DNA of 40,920 nt from Paracoccaceae bacterium (GTDB lineage: Bacteria > Pseudomonadota > Alphaproteobacteria > Rhodobacterales > Rhodobacteraceae): positions 1-40,920 of the forward strand of contig JAGRMG010000167.1 in the NCBI GenBank assembly GCA_020441385.1, written 5' to 3'. The translations under genes were made by a program, and so were the position numbers. The stretch's first letter is position 1. Each line of letters opens with the position of its first letter. Below are positions 1 to 6,777 of the stretch, piece by piece. The notes under the pieces are model-generated. The model worked only from the letters and a program-made list of their open reading frames with translations, was not told where the DNA came from and did not search any database.

Positions 1-510
1 ACCGAAACGCTGGTCTACCAGACCGAGATCTGCGAACGGCTGGGGCTGAACAATGTCCGCATCCTGCACGGCGCCGGCCTTGCGGCGCACGATCCGCGCA
101 GGGATCTGCACCGGCGCGACCGGGACGCCTGCTGCGCCCTGCGCAAGACGCGCCCGCTGCAACGGGCGCTGGCCGGTTTCGATGGCTGGATCACCGGGCG
201 CAAGCGGTTCCAGTCCTCAAGCCGCGCCGCGCTCGACTTCTTCGAGGCCGAGCCCGGCACCGGCCGGCTCAAGATCAACCCGCTGGCGCATTGGGCGCCC
301 GAAGACGTGCGCACCTACATGGAGGAAAACCGCCTGCCGCGCCATCCTCTTGTGGCGCGCGGCGATCCTTCGATCGGCTGCGCGCCCTGCACCTCGCCGG
401 CCGGCCCCGGCGAAGACCCGCGCGCCGGGCGCTGGCGCGGCAGCGACAAGACCGAATGCGGCATCCATTTCGTCAACGGCCGCATGGCACGCAAGGGAGA
501 AGACGCATGA
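1..510 (+). CDS. cysH: Assimilatory adenylylsulfate (APS) reductase, 5'-truncated
   Basis: This is the C-terminal 169 residues of a CysH-family reductase; the N-terminus lies outside the window. The enzyme reduces activated sulfate to sulfite with thioredoxin or glutaredoxin in cytoplasmic sulfate assimilation. The catalytic cysteine is visible near the C-terminus in TECGIHF. The sequence also has a Cys-Cys pair (DACCAL) and a later CxxC (IGCAPCT). From family knowledge this CC...CxxC set ligates a 4Fe-4S cluster and marks enzymes acting on APS; the E. coli PAPS reductase lacks it. The stop codon overlaps the next gene's ATG (ATGA), so the two are translationally coupled. The upstream part of the operon, probably with sulfite reductase, is not visible. 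Confidence 0.9.
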   Translation, partial: TETLVYQTEICERLGLNNVRILHGAGLAAHDPRRDLHRRDRDACCALRKTRPLQRALAGFDGWITGRKRFQSSSRAALDFFEAEPGTGRLKINPLAHWAPEDVRTYMEENRLPRHPLVARGDPSIGCAPCTSPAGPGEDPRAGRWRGSDKTECGIHFVNGRMARKGEDA

Positions 511-914
511 GCGTTCTCGTGACCGACACAGGCTTTGGCCCCGATGACTGGACCGGCGGCTTTTCGGCGCCCGAAACCGGCGGCGCCGCGCTGGATATCG
601 GACCGGAGACCGACCTCTCTGCCCTCGGCGGCCGGCTGGATCGTGCCCGCATCATCCGCATCCGCTTTGCCAGCTTCGCCGACGGGCGCGGGTTTTCCAT
701 CGCCCGCGAGTTGCGCCTGTTGGGCTATGCCGGGCGGCTGCGCGCAAGCGGTCATGTGCTGGCCGATCAATATGCGATGGCCCGCCGTTCGGGTTTCGAC
801 GAGGTCGAGATCGACGCGAACCTGGCCGCGCGCCAGCCCGAGGATCAGTGGCTTGCCCGCTCGGACTGGCGCGCCAATGACTACCAGGCAAGGCTCGGCC
901 GCCGCCACGCCTGA
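507..914 (+). CDS. DUF934 family protein, sulfite-reduction operon
   Basis: A 135-residue soluble protein of the DUF934 family, recognised by the run around IRFASFADGRGFS, GYAGRLRASGHVLADQ and GFDEVE. No enzymatic activity is firmly established for the family. In alphaproteobacteria it typically sits beside cysI and cysH, so a role in sulfate assimilation is inferred from context only. The ATG at 507 overlaps the cysH stop. There is no signal peptide or membrane segment, so it should be cytoplasmic. Confidence 0.85.
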   Translation: MSVLVTDTGFGPDDWTGGFSAPETGGAALDIGPETDLSALGGRLDRARIIRIRFASFADGRGFSIARELRLLGYAGRLRASGHVLADQYAMARRSGFDEVEIDANLAARQPEDQWLARSDWRANDYQARLGRRHA

Positions 915-953
915 GCGGCGCCATCATTCTGCAGTTGCAAAATGCGCTAATCT

Positions 954-967
954 GGTATATCTGTACC
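954..967. promoter_or_regulatory. Small inverted repeat upstream of fpr
   Basis: GGTA-N6-TACC lies in the only AT-richer part of the 72-bp gap before fpr and overlaps a weak promoter-like pair (TTGCAA at 935-940, TATATC at 956-961, spacing 15). It may be a regulator or promoter site for fpr, but the arms are short and no family can be named. Confidence 0.25.
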
Positions 968-986
968 GAATTACCATTGAACAGGG

Positions 987-1880
987 ATGGAGTTGACAGC
1001 CGTGACCGATATCGCGACAGATGCCGTGACTTTGATGGAGACCCCGGACGTGACAGAAACAGCGACCGCCAAAGCCGGCCCCGCGACGCGGCAACCCGCC
1101 CTGCCCGACGCCCAGACCGTGACCCATGTCCGGCACTGGACCGACCGGCTGTTTTCGTTCCGCGTGACGCGGCCGCAATCCCTGCGCTTCCGGTCCGGCG
1201 AATTCGTGATGATCGGGCTTCTGGGGGACAACGGCAAACCGCTGCTGCGCGCCTATTCCATCGCCAGCCCCGCCTGGGACGATGAACTGGAATTCTATTC
1301 GATCAAGGTGCAGGACGGCCCGCTGACCTCGCGTCTGCAACATGTCCAGCCGGGGGACCAGATCATCCTGCGCCCCAAACCCGTGGGCACGCTGGTGCAT
1401 GACGCGCTGCTGCCGGGCAAGCGCATCTGGTTCTTCGCCACCGGCACCGGCTTTGCGCCCTTCGCGTCGCTCCTGCGCGAACCCGAAACCTACGAGAATT
1501 ACGACGAGGTCGTCATCACCCACACCTGCCGCGACGTGGCCGAACTGGACTATGGCCGCCAGCTGATCGAGAACCTCAAGCAGGACGAGATGATGATCGA
1601 ACTGCTGGGGCAGGAAAACCTCGACAAGATCCGCTATTATCCGACCACCACCCGCGAACAGAGCCCGAAGATGGGCCGCATTACCGATCTGCTGAAGGAT
1701 GGCACCGTGTTCCGCGATCTGGGCATCGAGGGGATCGGGCCGGAAACCGACCGCGCCATGGTTTGCGGCTCGCTCGGGTTCAATGCGGATCTGAAGGATA
1801 TCCTCGAAGGATTCGGGCTGCGCGAGGGCGCCAATTCCGACCCCGCCGAATACGTCGTCGAAAAGGCGTTCGTCGGCTGA
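987..1880 (+). CDS. fpr: Ferredoxin/flavodoxin-NADP+ reductase
   Basis: FAD enzyme exchanging electrons between NADPH and ferredoxin or flavodoxin. Visible motifs are the FAD-binding RAYSIAS, the NADP-binding GTGFAPF, the C-terminal CGSLGFN, and the ending VEKAFVG typical of the Rhodobacter bacterial-class enzyme. From about residue 40 it matches the R. capsulatus Fpr type almost word for word (TVTHVRHWTDRLFSF). Those homologues begin near MTETT. A GTG start at 1050, giving MTETATAK and preceded by GGAG, is therefore a good alternative to the ATG at 987, which has no clear ribosome binding site. Its place just after cysH/DUF934 suggests it may feed electrons to sulfite reductase, but it has its own 72-bp upstream gap and may be independently expressed. 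Confidence 0.93.
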   Translation: MELTAVTDIATDAVTLMETPDVTETATAKAGPATRQPALPDAQTVTHVRHWTDRLFSFRVTRPQSLRFRSGEFVMIGLLGDNGKPLLRAYSIASPAWDDELEFYSIKVQDGPLTSRLQHVQPGDQIILRPKPVGTLVHDALLPGKRIWFFATGTGFAPFASLLREPETYENYDEVVITHTCRDVAELDYGRQLIENLKQDEMMIELLGQENLDKIRYYPTTTREQSPKMGRITDLLKDGTVFRDLGIEGIGPETDRAMVCGSLGFNADLKDILEGFGLREGANSDPAEYVVEKAFVG

Positions 1881-1951
1881 CCCGCCCGAACTCGACGGAT
1901 CGTCTTTGCTGACGTAGACTCCGGCAACCTGCCAACCGCCGGAGTCGGGCC

Positions 1952-3346
1952 ATGCCGCGCCGTCTGGCCGCGATACTTGCAATCGACATGGCCGGCTACA
2001 GCCGGCTGATGGAAGACGGCGCCGAAGATCTGCTGGCGCGACAGGGCGCGCACCGCGCCGAGGTGATCGACCCCGCGCTGGCCGATCACGGCGGACGGGT
2101 GGTCAAGACCACGGGCGATGGCATGCTGGCGGAGTTCTCTACCGCCCGGGCCGCAATCGCCTGCGTGCGGGCGATACAGTCCGACCTGGCCCCGCGCGAG
2201 GCGGGACAGCCGCCCGACCGGCGCATCCTCTATCGCGCCGGTGTCAGCGTCGGCGATGTGATCGACGAAGGCGGCGACCTGTTCGGCGACTGCGTCAACC
2301 TTGCCGCCCGGCTGGAAACCGTATCCGAACCCGGCGGGGTCTGTGTCAGCGAAACCGCGCTGTCGATGCTTGCGCCTGACGAACAGGCCGGGTTTCGCGA
2401 CATGGGCAGTCAACGTCTGAAGAACCTCTCGCGACCGGTGCGGATCTGGCAGTGGACGCCGCAGCCGCGTGACGATTTCGACGCTCTGAACCGCGAAGCG
2501 GCCGAACAGCGTATCGGCTTTTGCACTGCACGCGATGGGGTGCAACTGGCCTATGCGCGGCTGGGACGCGGCCCGATCGTGTTCAAGGCGCCCAACTGGG
2601 TCAACCATCTCGACTATGACTGGAAAAGCCCGATCTCCGGCCCCGGTTTCGCCCGCATTGCACGAGCCTGCGAGCTGGTCCGCTTCGACCAGCGCGGCAA
2701 CGGCCTTTCGGACTGGAATGTCGAGGACATATCCGAGGCGGCGATGCTGTCGGACATGGAATGCGTCGTTGACGCGGCCGGGCTTGCGCGATTTGCCCTT
2801 TTCGGCCAGTCGCAGGGCTGCGCCTTTTCGGTGCGCTATGCCGCCGCCCACCCCGAAAGGGTCACTTGCATGGTCCTGCTCGGCGGGTACGGGCGCGGTG
2901 CGCTCAGGCGCGGCGATCCGGACCAGGCGGACCTTCATACCGCCACCAACAACATGATTCGTGCCGGCTGGGGGTCGACCAACCCGGCCTACCGGCATGT
3001 GTTCACCGAATCGATGCTGCCCGACGCCAGCCCGGCACAGAAGCTCTACATGGACGAACGCCAGCGGCTGTCCACCACGCCCGGGAATGCCGCGCGCATC
3101 AATGCCATGAACGCCGAAATGGATGTGATGGATCTGGCAGCGAAAGTGCGCGCCCCGACACTGGTCTGCCACGCCGAGGGCGACCGCCGCATCCCGCTGG
3201 AGGAAGGCCGCCGCCTGGCCGCCGCCATTCCGGGCGCCGAATTCGTCACCTTGCCGGGCTCGAACCACATGCTGGTCGAGGGCACCGAGGCATTCGACAT
3301 CTTCCACGACCGTCTGGACAGCTTTGTCGCGCGCCATGCGCCGTAG
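1952..3346 (+). CDS. Class III adenylate/guanylate cyclase fused to alpha/beta hydrolase
   Basis: A 464-residue two-domain protein. Residues 1-170 form a class III nucleotidyl cyclase domain with both metal-binding aspartates (D12 in AILAIDMAGYS, D56 in TTGDGML) and the transition-state pair N116/R120 (VNLAARLE), so catalytic competence is expected. Residues from about 187 form an alpha/beta hydrolase fold with nucleophile S287 in GQSQG, a likely acid in EGDRR, and the final histidine in GSNHML. No membrane segment or signal peptide is seen, so it should be cytoplasmic. The hydrolase substrate is unknown. Such fusions occur in several actinobacteria and proteobacteria, and it is unresolved whether the hydrolase senses a ligand, cleaves one, or works independently. 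It lies 71 bp after fpr and 159 bp before infC, with no evident functional partner. Confidence 0.88.
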   Translation: MPRRLAAILAIDMAGYSRLMEDGAEDLLARQGAHRAEVIDPALADHGGRVVKTTGDGMLAEFSTARAAIACVRAIQSDLAPREAGQPPDRRILYRAGVSVGDVIDEGGDLFGDCVNLAARLETVSEPGGVCVSETALSMLAPDEQAGFRDMGSQRLKNLSRPVRIWQWTPQPRDDFDALNREAAEQRIGFCTARDGVQLAYARLGRGPIVFKAPNWVNHLDYDWKSPISGPGFARIARACELVRFDQRGNGLSDWNVEDISEAAMLSDMECVVDAAGLARFALFGQSQGCAFSVRYAAAHPERVTCMVLLGGYGRGALRRGDPDQADLHTATNNMIRAGWGSTNPAYRHVFTESMLPDASPAQKLYMDERQRLSTTPGNAARINAMNAEMDVMDLAAKVRAPTLVCHAEGDRRIPLEEGRRLAAAIPGAEFVTLPGSNHMLVEGTEAFDIFHDRLDSFVARHAP

Positions 3347-3437
3347 CGCGCGACCCCGACATGTGCCAGTACCGCGGTGGCGGCGCGATTCCGCCGGCCG
3401 GGCGGCCGGTTTTGTCGGTTCCGGCCGCCGATCCCGC

Positions 3438-3466
3438 TTGAAACGCCGCGCCGCGCAGTCTAGTTT
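3438..3466 (+). promoter_or_regulatory. Candidate sigma70-type promoter of infC
   Basis: TTGAAA (3438-3443), 17 bp spacer, then TAGTTT (3461-3466). The -35 matches five of six consensus bases; the -10 is weak. It lies 40 bp before the infC start codon and is the only promoter-like pair noticed in the 159-bp gap. Confidence 0.35.
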
Positions 3467-3505
3467 CCAGCCTCGAAATTCTGCAATGACCAAAGGAATA
3501 AACCC

Positions 3506-4054
3506 ATAGCCCGCAGACCGCACAACGCGCCGCCGACCCGTGACACCGGCCCGCGCGTCAACGACAAGATCCGCAGCCCCGAAATCCGCCTGATCGGCGC
3601 CGAAGGCGAAAATATCGGGGTCGTTTCACCGAGCCGGGCCATGGCGCTGGCCGAGGAAGCCGGGCTCGATCTGGTCGAGATCTCGCCCAATGCCGCACCG
3701 CCGGTCTGCAAGATCATGGATTTCGGCAAGTTCAAGTACGAGACCCAGAAACGCGAGGCCGAGGCACGCAAGAAGCAGAAGATCATCGAGGTGAAGGAGG
3801 TGAAGTTCCGCCCCAACACCGACACCCACGATTACGACGTCAAGATGCGCAACGTCTTCAAGTTTCTCGAAAACGGCGACAAGGTGAAGATCACGCTGCG
3901 GTTCCGCGGCCGCGAGATGGCGCACCAGAACCTGGGCCGCGAGTTGCTCGAGCGCGTCGCCGAGGACGTCAAGGAAATCGGCCGGATCGAGAACATGCCG
4001 AAGATGGAAGGCCGTCAGATGATCATGATGATCGGCCCGCTGCCCAACAAGTAG
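3506..4054 (+). CDS. infC: Translation initiation factor IF-3 with ATA start codon
   Basis: IF-3 binds the 30S subunit, prevents premature subunit joining and proofreads the initiation codon. The reading frame gives 182 residues starting (M)[12 protein letters not shown]. It contains the N-domain signature [14 protein letters not shown], the linker helix rich in Lys/Glu ([11 protein letters not shown]), and the C-domain motif [12 protein letters not shown]. The N-terminal domain only becomes complete if translation starts at ATA 3506, preceded by AAAGGA at 8-nt spacing. The first in-frame ATG (3641) would delete about 45 conserved residues. IF-3 genes are known for AUU/AUC/AUA starts, which give autoregulation because IF-3 rejects non-AUG initiation. 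A seven-codon ORF (ATG 3486, stop TAG 3507-3509) overlaps the ATA. Confidence 0.95.
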   Translation: MARRPHNAPPTRDTGPRVNDKIRSPEIRLIGAEGENIGVVSPSRAMALAEEAGLDLVEISPNAAPPVCKIMDFGKFKYETQKREAEARKKQKIIEVKEVKFRPNTDTHDYDVKMRNVFKFLENGDKVKITLRFRGREMAHQNLGRELLERVAEDVKEIGRIENMPKMEGRQMIMMIGPLPNK

Positions 4055-4110
4055 GATTTGCACATGCCCCCCTTGGCTGTCGCGGCGGGGGACCTGTCGG
4101 TTTCAGGTCG

Positions 4111-4134
4111 GCGGGCGCGATTCGGGCCGCCCGC
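4111..4134 (+). terminator. Candidate infC terminator hairpin
   Basis: A 7-bp perfect stem (gcgggcg 4111-4117 with cgcccgc 4128-4134) lies 57 bp after the infC stop, with no T-run following. It is a possible terminator for infC. Confidence 0.35.
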
Positions 4135-4140
4135 GCCTGT

Positions 4141-4168
4141 TGCGGCCGGCCCCGACGAGCCGGCCGCA
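4141..4168. terminator. Strong hairpin between convergent infC and OmpA-family gene
   Basis: A perfect 10-bp stem (4141-4150 with 4159-4168, arms tgcggccggc and gccggccgca) with an 8-nt loop. It lies 11 bp past the stop of the minus-strand OmpA-family gene, so it probably terminates that gene. It could also act on infC transcripts. No T-run is present. Confidence 0.55.
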
Positions 4169-4178
4169 CGCGGCGGTT

Positions 4179-5729
4179 TCAGTTCAGCAGCGCGGTGATG
4201 TTGCGCACCACGGCACGCCGGTTTTCCGGTTCGGCCGCCTGCGTCGGCACCTTCAGCAATTGTTCGCCATAGCCCTGGATCACCATGTTCTCGGGCGGCA
4301 CGTCGAAATATTCGCTCAGCGCCAGCGCCACCGATTCGGCCCGCCGGTCGGACAGCGCCAGGTTGTAGCTGGCATCGCCCACCGCATCGGTATGCCCTTC
4401 GATCAGCAGCACCGTATCGGGGTGCCGCCTCAGCAGCCGGGACAGGGCGGTGCCCAGATCGGCCAGTTCGCGCGCCTGATCCGGTGCGATGGCGGCCGAT
4501 CCGGTCGCGAAGGTAATGGCATCCACCTCGATCTCGGGTGCCAGGTAGCGCACCGGTGCGATGCTTCGGATCTGGTCGAGCGAGAACCGCCGCCCGACAT
4601 CGGCGTTCAGCTCGGCCTGCAAGGCGCGGCGCAGGGCGGCATCGTTGCCGCTGCCCGCGGCCGCCGGCCGTTGCGGATCGACACGCGCGGCGGGCAGTTG
4701 GCCCAGATCGACCGGCGCCACCCGCTGCGTGTCGTCGAACAGCACATATTCGCGCCCGTCCGGCATCAGCCGCGAACGCCGCAAGACGGTGCCGTCGCTT
4801 GCCCGGATCGTGACCACGCGCACGCCATTGTCGCGCGTGACCGTGCTGCGGGTCGAACCATCCGAAAAGCGTTCGGTGCGCACCTTGTCGCCGGGGCGGC
4901 GCAGCAGCACGTCATCGTTCTTGAGCACCGCGAGATCGCCGTCGCGGCGAACCACGACACGATCGCCGGAATTGGCCACGACCTCGTCGCCATTGTTCAG
5001 GATCTTGCCGACCGCCAGCGCCCCCAGCCCGATCAGCGCGGCCTTGCCGAGCTTGTCCAGCCCGTCATCATCGGCCTTCGCCGGCGGGCGCGGCGCGGCG
5101 TTCTGCCCGGTCCCGGCCACGGAGGTATCGAAATCCTCCGACGATTTGCGCACGCCGCTTTCGCTCACGACCTCTTCGCGCACATCCGCGGGTTCGCGGG
5201 CGGATTGTTCCTGTGCGGCGGCGGCGGCTTCGGCACGCTCGGCGCGGCGCTCGGCACGGCGGGCGGCGCGCTCGGCCTCACGCGCCTGGCTTTCCTGCTG
5301 CGCCTTGCGCGCCTGTTTGGCGCGCTGTTCTGCCCCGGGCTCCTGCTGCCCGGCGTCCGGCTGAGCCGCGCCCGTTTGGCCCTGCCCGGCGGCCTTGCGG
5401 TCGGGCGCCGCGGTCTCCGGGGCCGGTGCTGCCGGCCTCGCCTGAGGCTTGGCTTGGGGTGCGGGCGCGCCGGCGGATTGCTGCCGCGCGCGCTCCTGCT
5501 GCACCATCCAGTCGGGCGCCACGCCGCCGCCGCGCGACATCAGTTCCTGCGTGGTATTGACGACAGACTGGTTCGCGCTGCGGCAGGGAAACGCCCGGTC
5601 GTTCTCGTCGGCGGCGCAGAATGGCACCTTCGCGCCCGCAGGCTCGGCCTCGGCCATCGCCACGGCCGGAACGCCCAGCCCCAGGCACAGGGCCATCGTT
5701 GCCGTACTCAGTTGCAATCGCATCGTCAT
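4179..5729 (-). CDS. OmpA-family outer membrane/peptidoglycan-associated protein
   Basis: A 516-residue secreted protein. It has an N-terminal signal peptide (MRLQLSTATMALCLGLG...AMAEA), then a low-complexity stretch rich in Ala, Gln, Pro, Arg and Glu that looks like a coiled-coil linker. A short hydrophobic segment follows (KAALIGLGALAVGKILN), then a region of unclear fold, and last an OmpA_C peptidoglycan-binding domain with IEGHTDAVG and NLALSDRRAESV. The start at 5729 is chosen because AGGTGAG lies just upstream; ATG 5723 is the alternative. It should sit in the periplasm or outer membrane and tether the envelope to peptidoglycan. It is a single gene flanked by hairpins. Confidence 0.85.
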   Translation of the reverse strand: MTMRLQLSTATMALCLGLGVPAVAMAEAEPAGAKVPFCAADENDRAFPCRSANQSVVNTTQELMSRGGGVAPDWMVQQERARQQSAGAPAPQAKPQARPAAPAPETAAPDRKAAGQGQTGAAQPDAGQQEPGAEQRAKQARKAQQESQAREAERAARRAERRAERAEAAAAAQEQSAREPADVREEVVSESGVRKSSEDFDTSVAGTGQNAAPRPPAKADDDGLDKLGKAALIGLGALAVGKILNNGDEVVANSGDRVVVRRDGDLAVLKNDDVLLRRPGDKVRTERFSDGSTRSTVTRDNGVRVVTIRASDGTVLRRSRLMPDGREYVLFDDTQRVAPVDLGQLPAARVDPQRPAAAGSGNDAALRRALQAELNADVGRRFSLDQIRSIAPVRYLAPEIEVDAITFATGSAAIAPDQARELADLGTALSRLLRRHPDTVLLIEGHTDAVGDASYNLALSDRRAESVALALSEYFDVPPENMVIQGYGEQLLKVPTQAAEPENRRAVVRNITALLN

Positions 5730-5830
5730 GTCGCTCACCTCGGGGTCATGTGCGGGTTTCGTTCTCTGGACATGGAACTTGCCCACCCGCCCCCGGGTTC
5801 CCCGGCGCCCCGCCCCGAGGCAACAGGAAA

Positions 5831-5865
5831 GACCCGCGCGGGGCGGCCTTAGCCCCGCGCGGGTC
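5831..5865 (-). terminator. Rho-independent terminator of the coxM-type gene
   Basis: A perfect 14-bp inverted repeat (5831-5844 with 5852-5865) with a 7-nt loop, followed on the minus strand by TTTCC. It begins 24 bp after the FAD-subunit stop codon and should end the molybdenum hydroxylase transcript. Confidence 0.75.
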
Positions 5866-5888
5866 GAGCCCCGTGAAACGGATTTCCG

Positions 5889-6677
5889 TCAGGACGCGGC
5901 GGAAACCGCGCGTCTGGTCAGAACGCCCACCAGATGCGCCCGGTAGGCTTTCGATCCGTGCAGATCGGCGATCATGCCGTCGGCGGGCACGCTCAGCCCC
6001 TCGATGGCACCGGTCGAGAAATCGGAAGCCAGCGCCGCCTCGGCCTCGCTCCAGCGGAACACCCCCTCTTCGGAGGCGCCGGTCACGGCGACGCGCACAC
6101 CATCGCCGCCGCGCGCCACGAACACGCCCACCAGCGCGAATCGCGAGGCCGGCTGCTCGAACTTCTGGTAATTTGCGGCCTGCGGGACCGGGAACCTGAC
6201 GGCGGTGATGATCTCGCCCTCCTCCAGCGCCGTGGTGAACATGCCCTTAAAGAAATCGTCCGCCGCGATCTCGCGGGCATTGGTCACGATTGTGGCGCCG
6301 CTGCCCAGCGCCGCCGCCGGATAGCAGGCCGACGGGTCGTTGTTGGCCAGCGACCCGCCGATGGTGCCGCGATTGCGTACCGCCGGATCGCCGATATTGC
6401 CCGCCAGCGCGGCCAGCGCCGGATAGCTGCCCGCCGCCTCGGCCGCCACCGTGGCGTGGCTGGTGCCCCCGCCGATGGTGAGTACACCGCCTTCGGCCCC
6501 GACCCCCTTCATCTCGGCGATGCCGCTCAGGCTGACCAGACGCGCGGGCCGCGCCAGTCGCTGTTTCAGCGTCGGAATCAATGTCTGCCCGCCACCCAGC
6601 GCCTGCGCCTCGTCTTCGCCCAGCGCGGCCACGGCCTCGTCGATGCTGGACGGCTTCACGAACTCGAAATTGTACAT
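5889..6677 (-). CDS. coxM: FAD-binding (medium) subunit of a CO-dehydrogenase-like molybdenum hydroxylase
   Basis: A 262-residue subunit of the xanthine oxidase/CODH family. It carries FAD and passes electrons from the 2Fe-2S subunit to the acceptor. Visible motifs are the FAD-binding ALGGGQTLIP, the second FAD loop with IGGGTSHA, and GNIGDPAVRNRGTIGGSLANNDPS. The start MYNFEFVKP at 6677 is preceded by GGAGAG. It is the last gene of the minus-strand cluster. A terminator-like hairpin separates it from the large subunit, so its expression may be lower or separately driven. The substrate is not determined by this subunit. Confidence 0.9.
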   Translation of the reverse strand: MYNFEFVKPSSIDEAVAALGEDEAQALGGGQTLIPTLKQRLARPARLVSLSGIAEMKGVGAEGGVLTIGGGTSHATVAAEAAGSYPALAALAGNIGDPAVRNRGTIGGSLANNDPSACYPAAALGSGATIVTNAREIAADDFFKGMFTTALEEGEIITAVRFPVPQAANYQKFEQPASRFALVGVFVARGGDGVRVAVTGASEEGVFRWSEAEAALASDFSTGAIEGLSVPADGMIADLHGSKAYRAHLVGVLTRRAVSAAS

Positions 6678-6729
6678 CTCGTCTCTCCTTCCGCAGGATG
6701 AGCAAAACCCTTTTCCTGCTTCATCTTGC

Positions 6730-6768
6730 AAAAAAAACTCCGGGGGGTGCGGGGGGCTGGCCCCCCGC
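6730..6768 (-). terminator. Terminator-like hairpin between large and FAD subunit genes
   Basis: On the minus strand a perfect 8-bp stem (GCGGGGGG with CCCCCCGC, 6749-6768, 4-nt loop) is followed after 11 nt by eight T residues (6730-6737). It lies immediately after the large-subunit stop codon and before the FAD-subunit gene, so it would attenuate or end transcription inside the cluster. Confidence 0.6.
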
Positions 6769-6777
6769 CCTGCCGGT

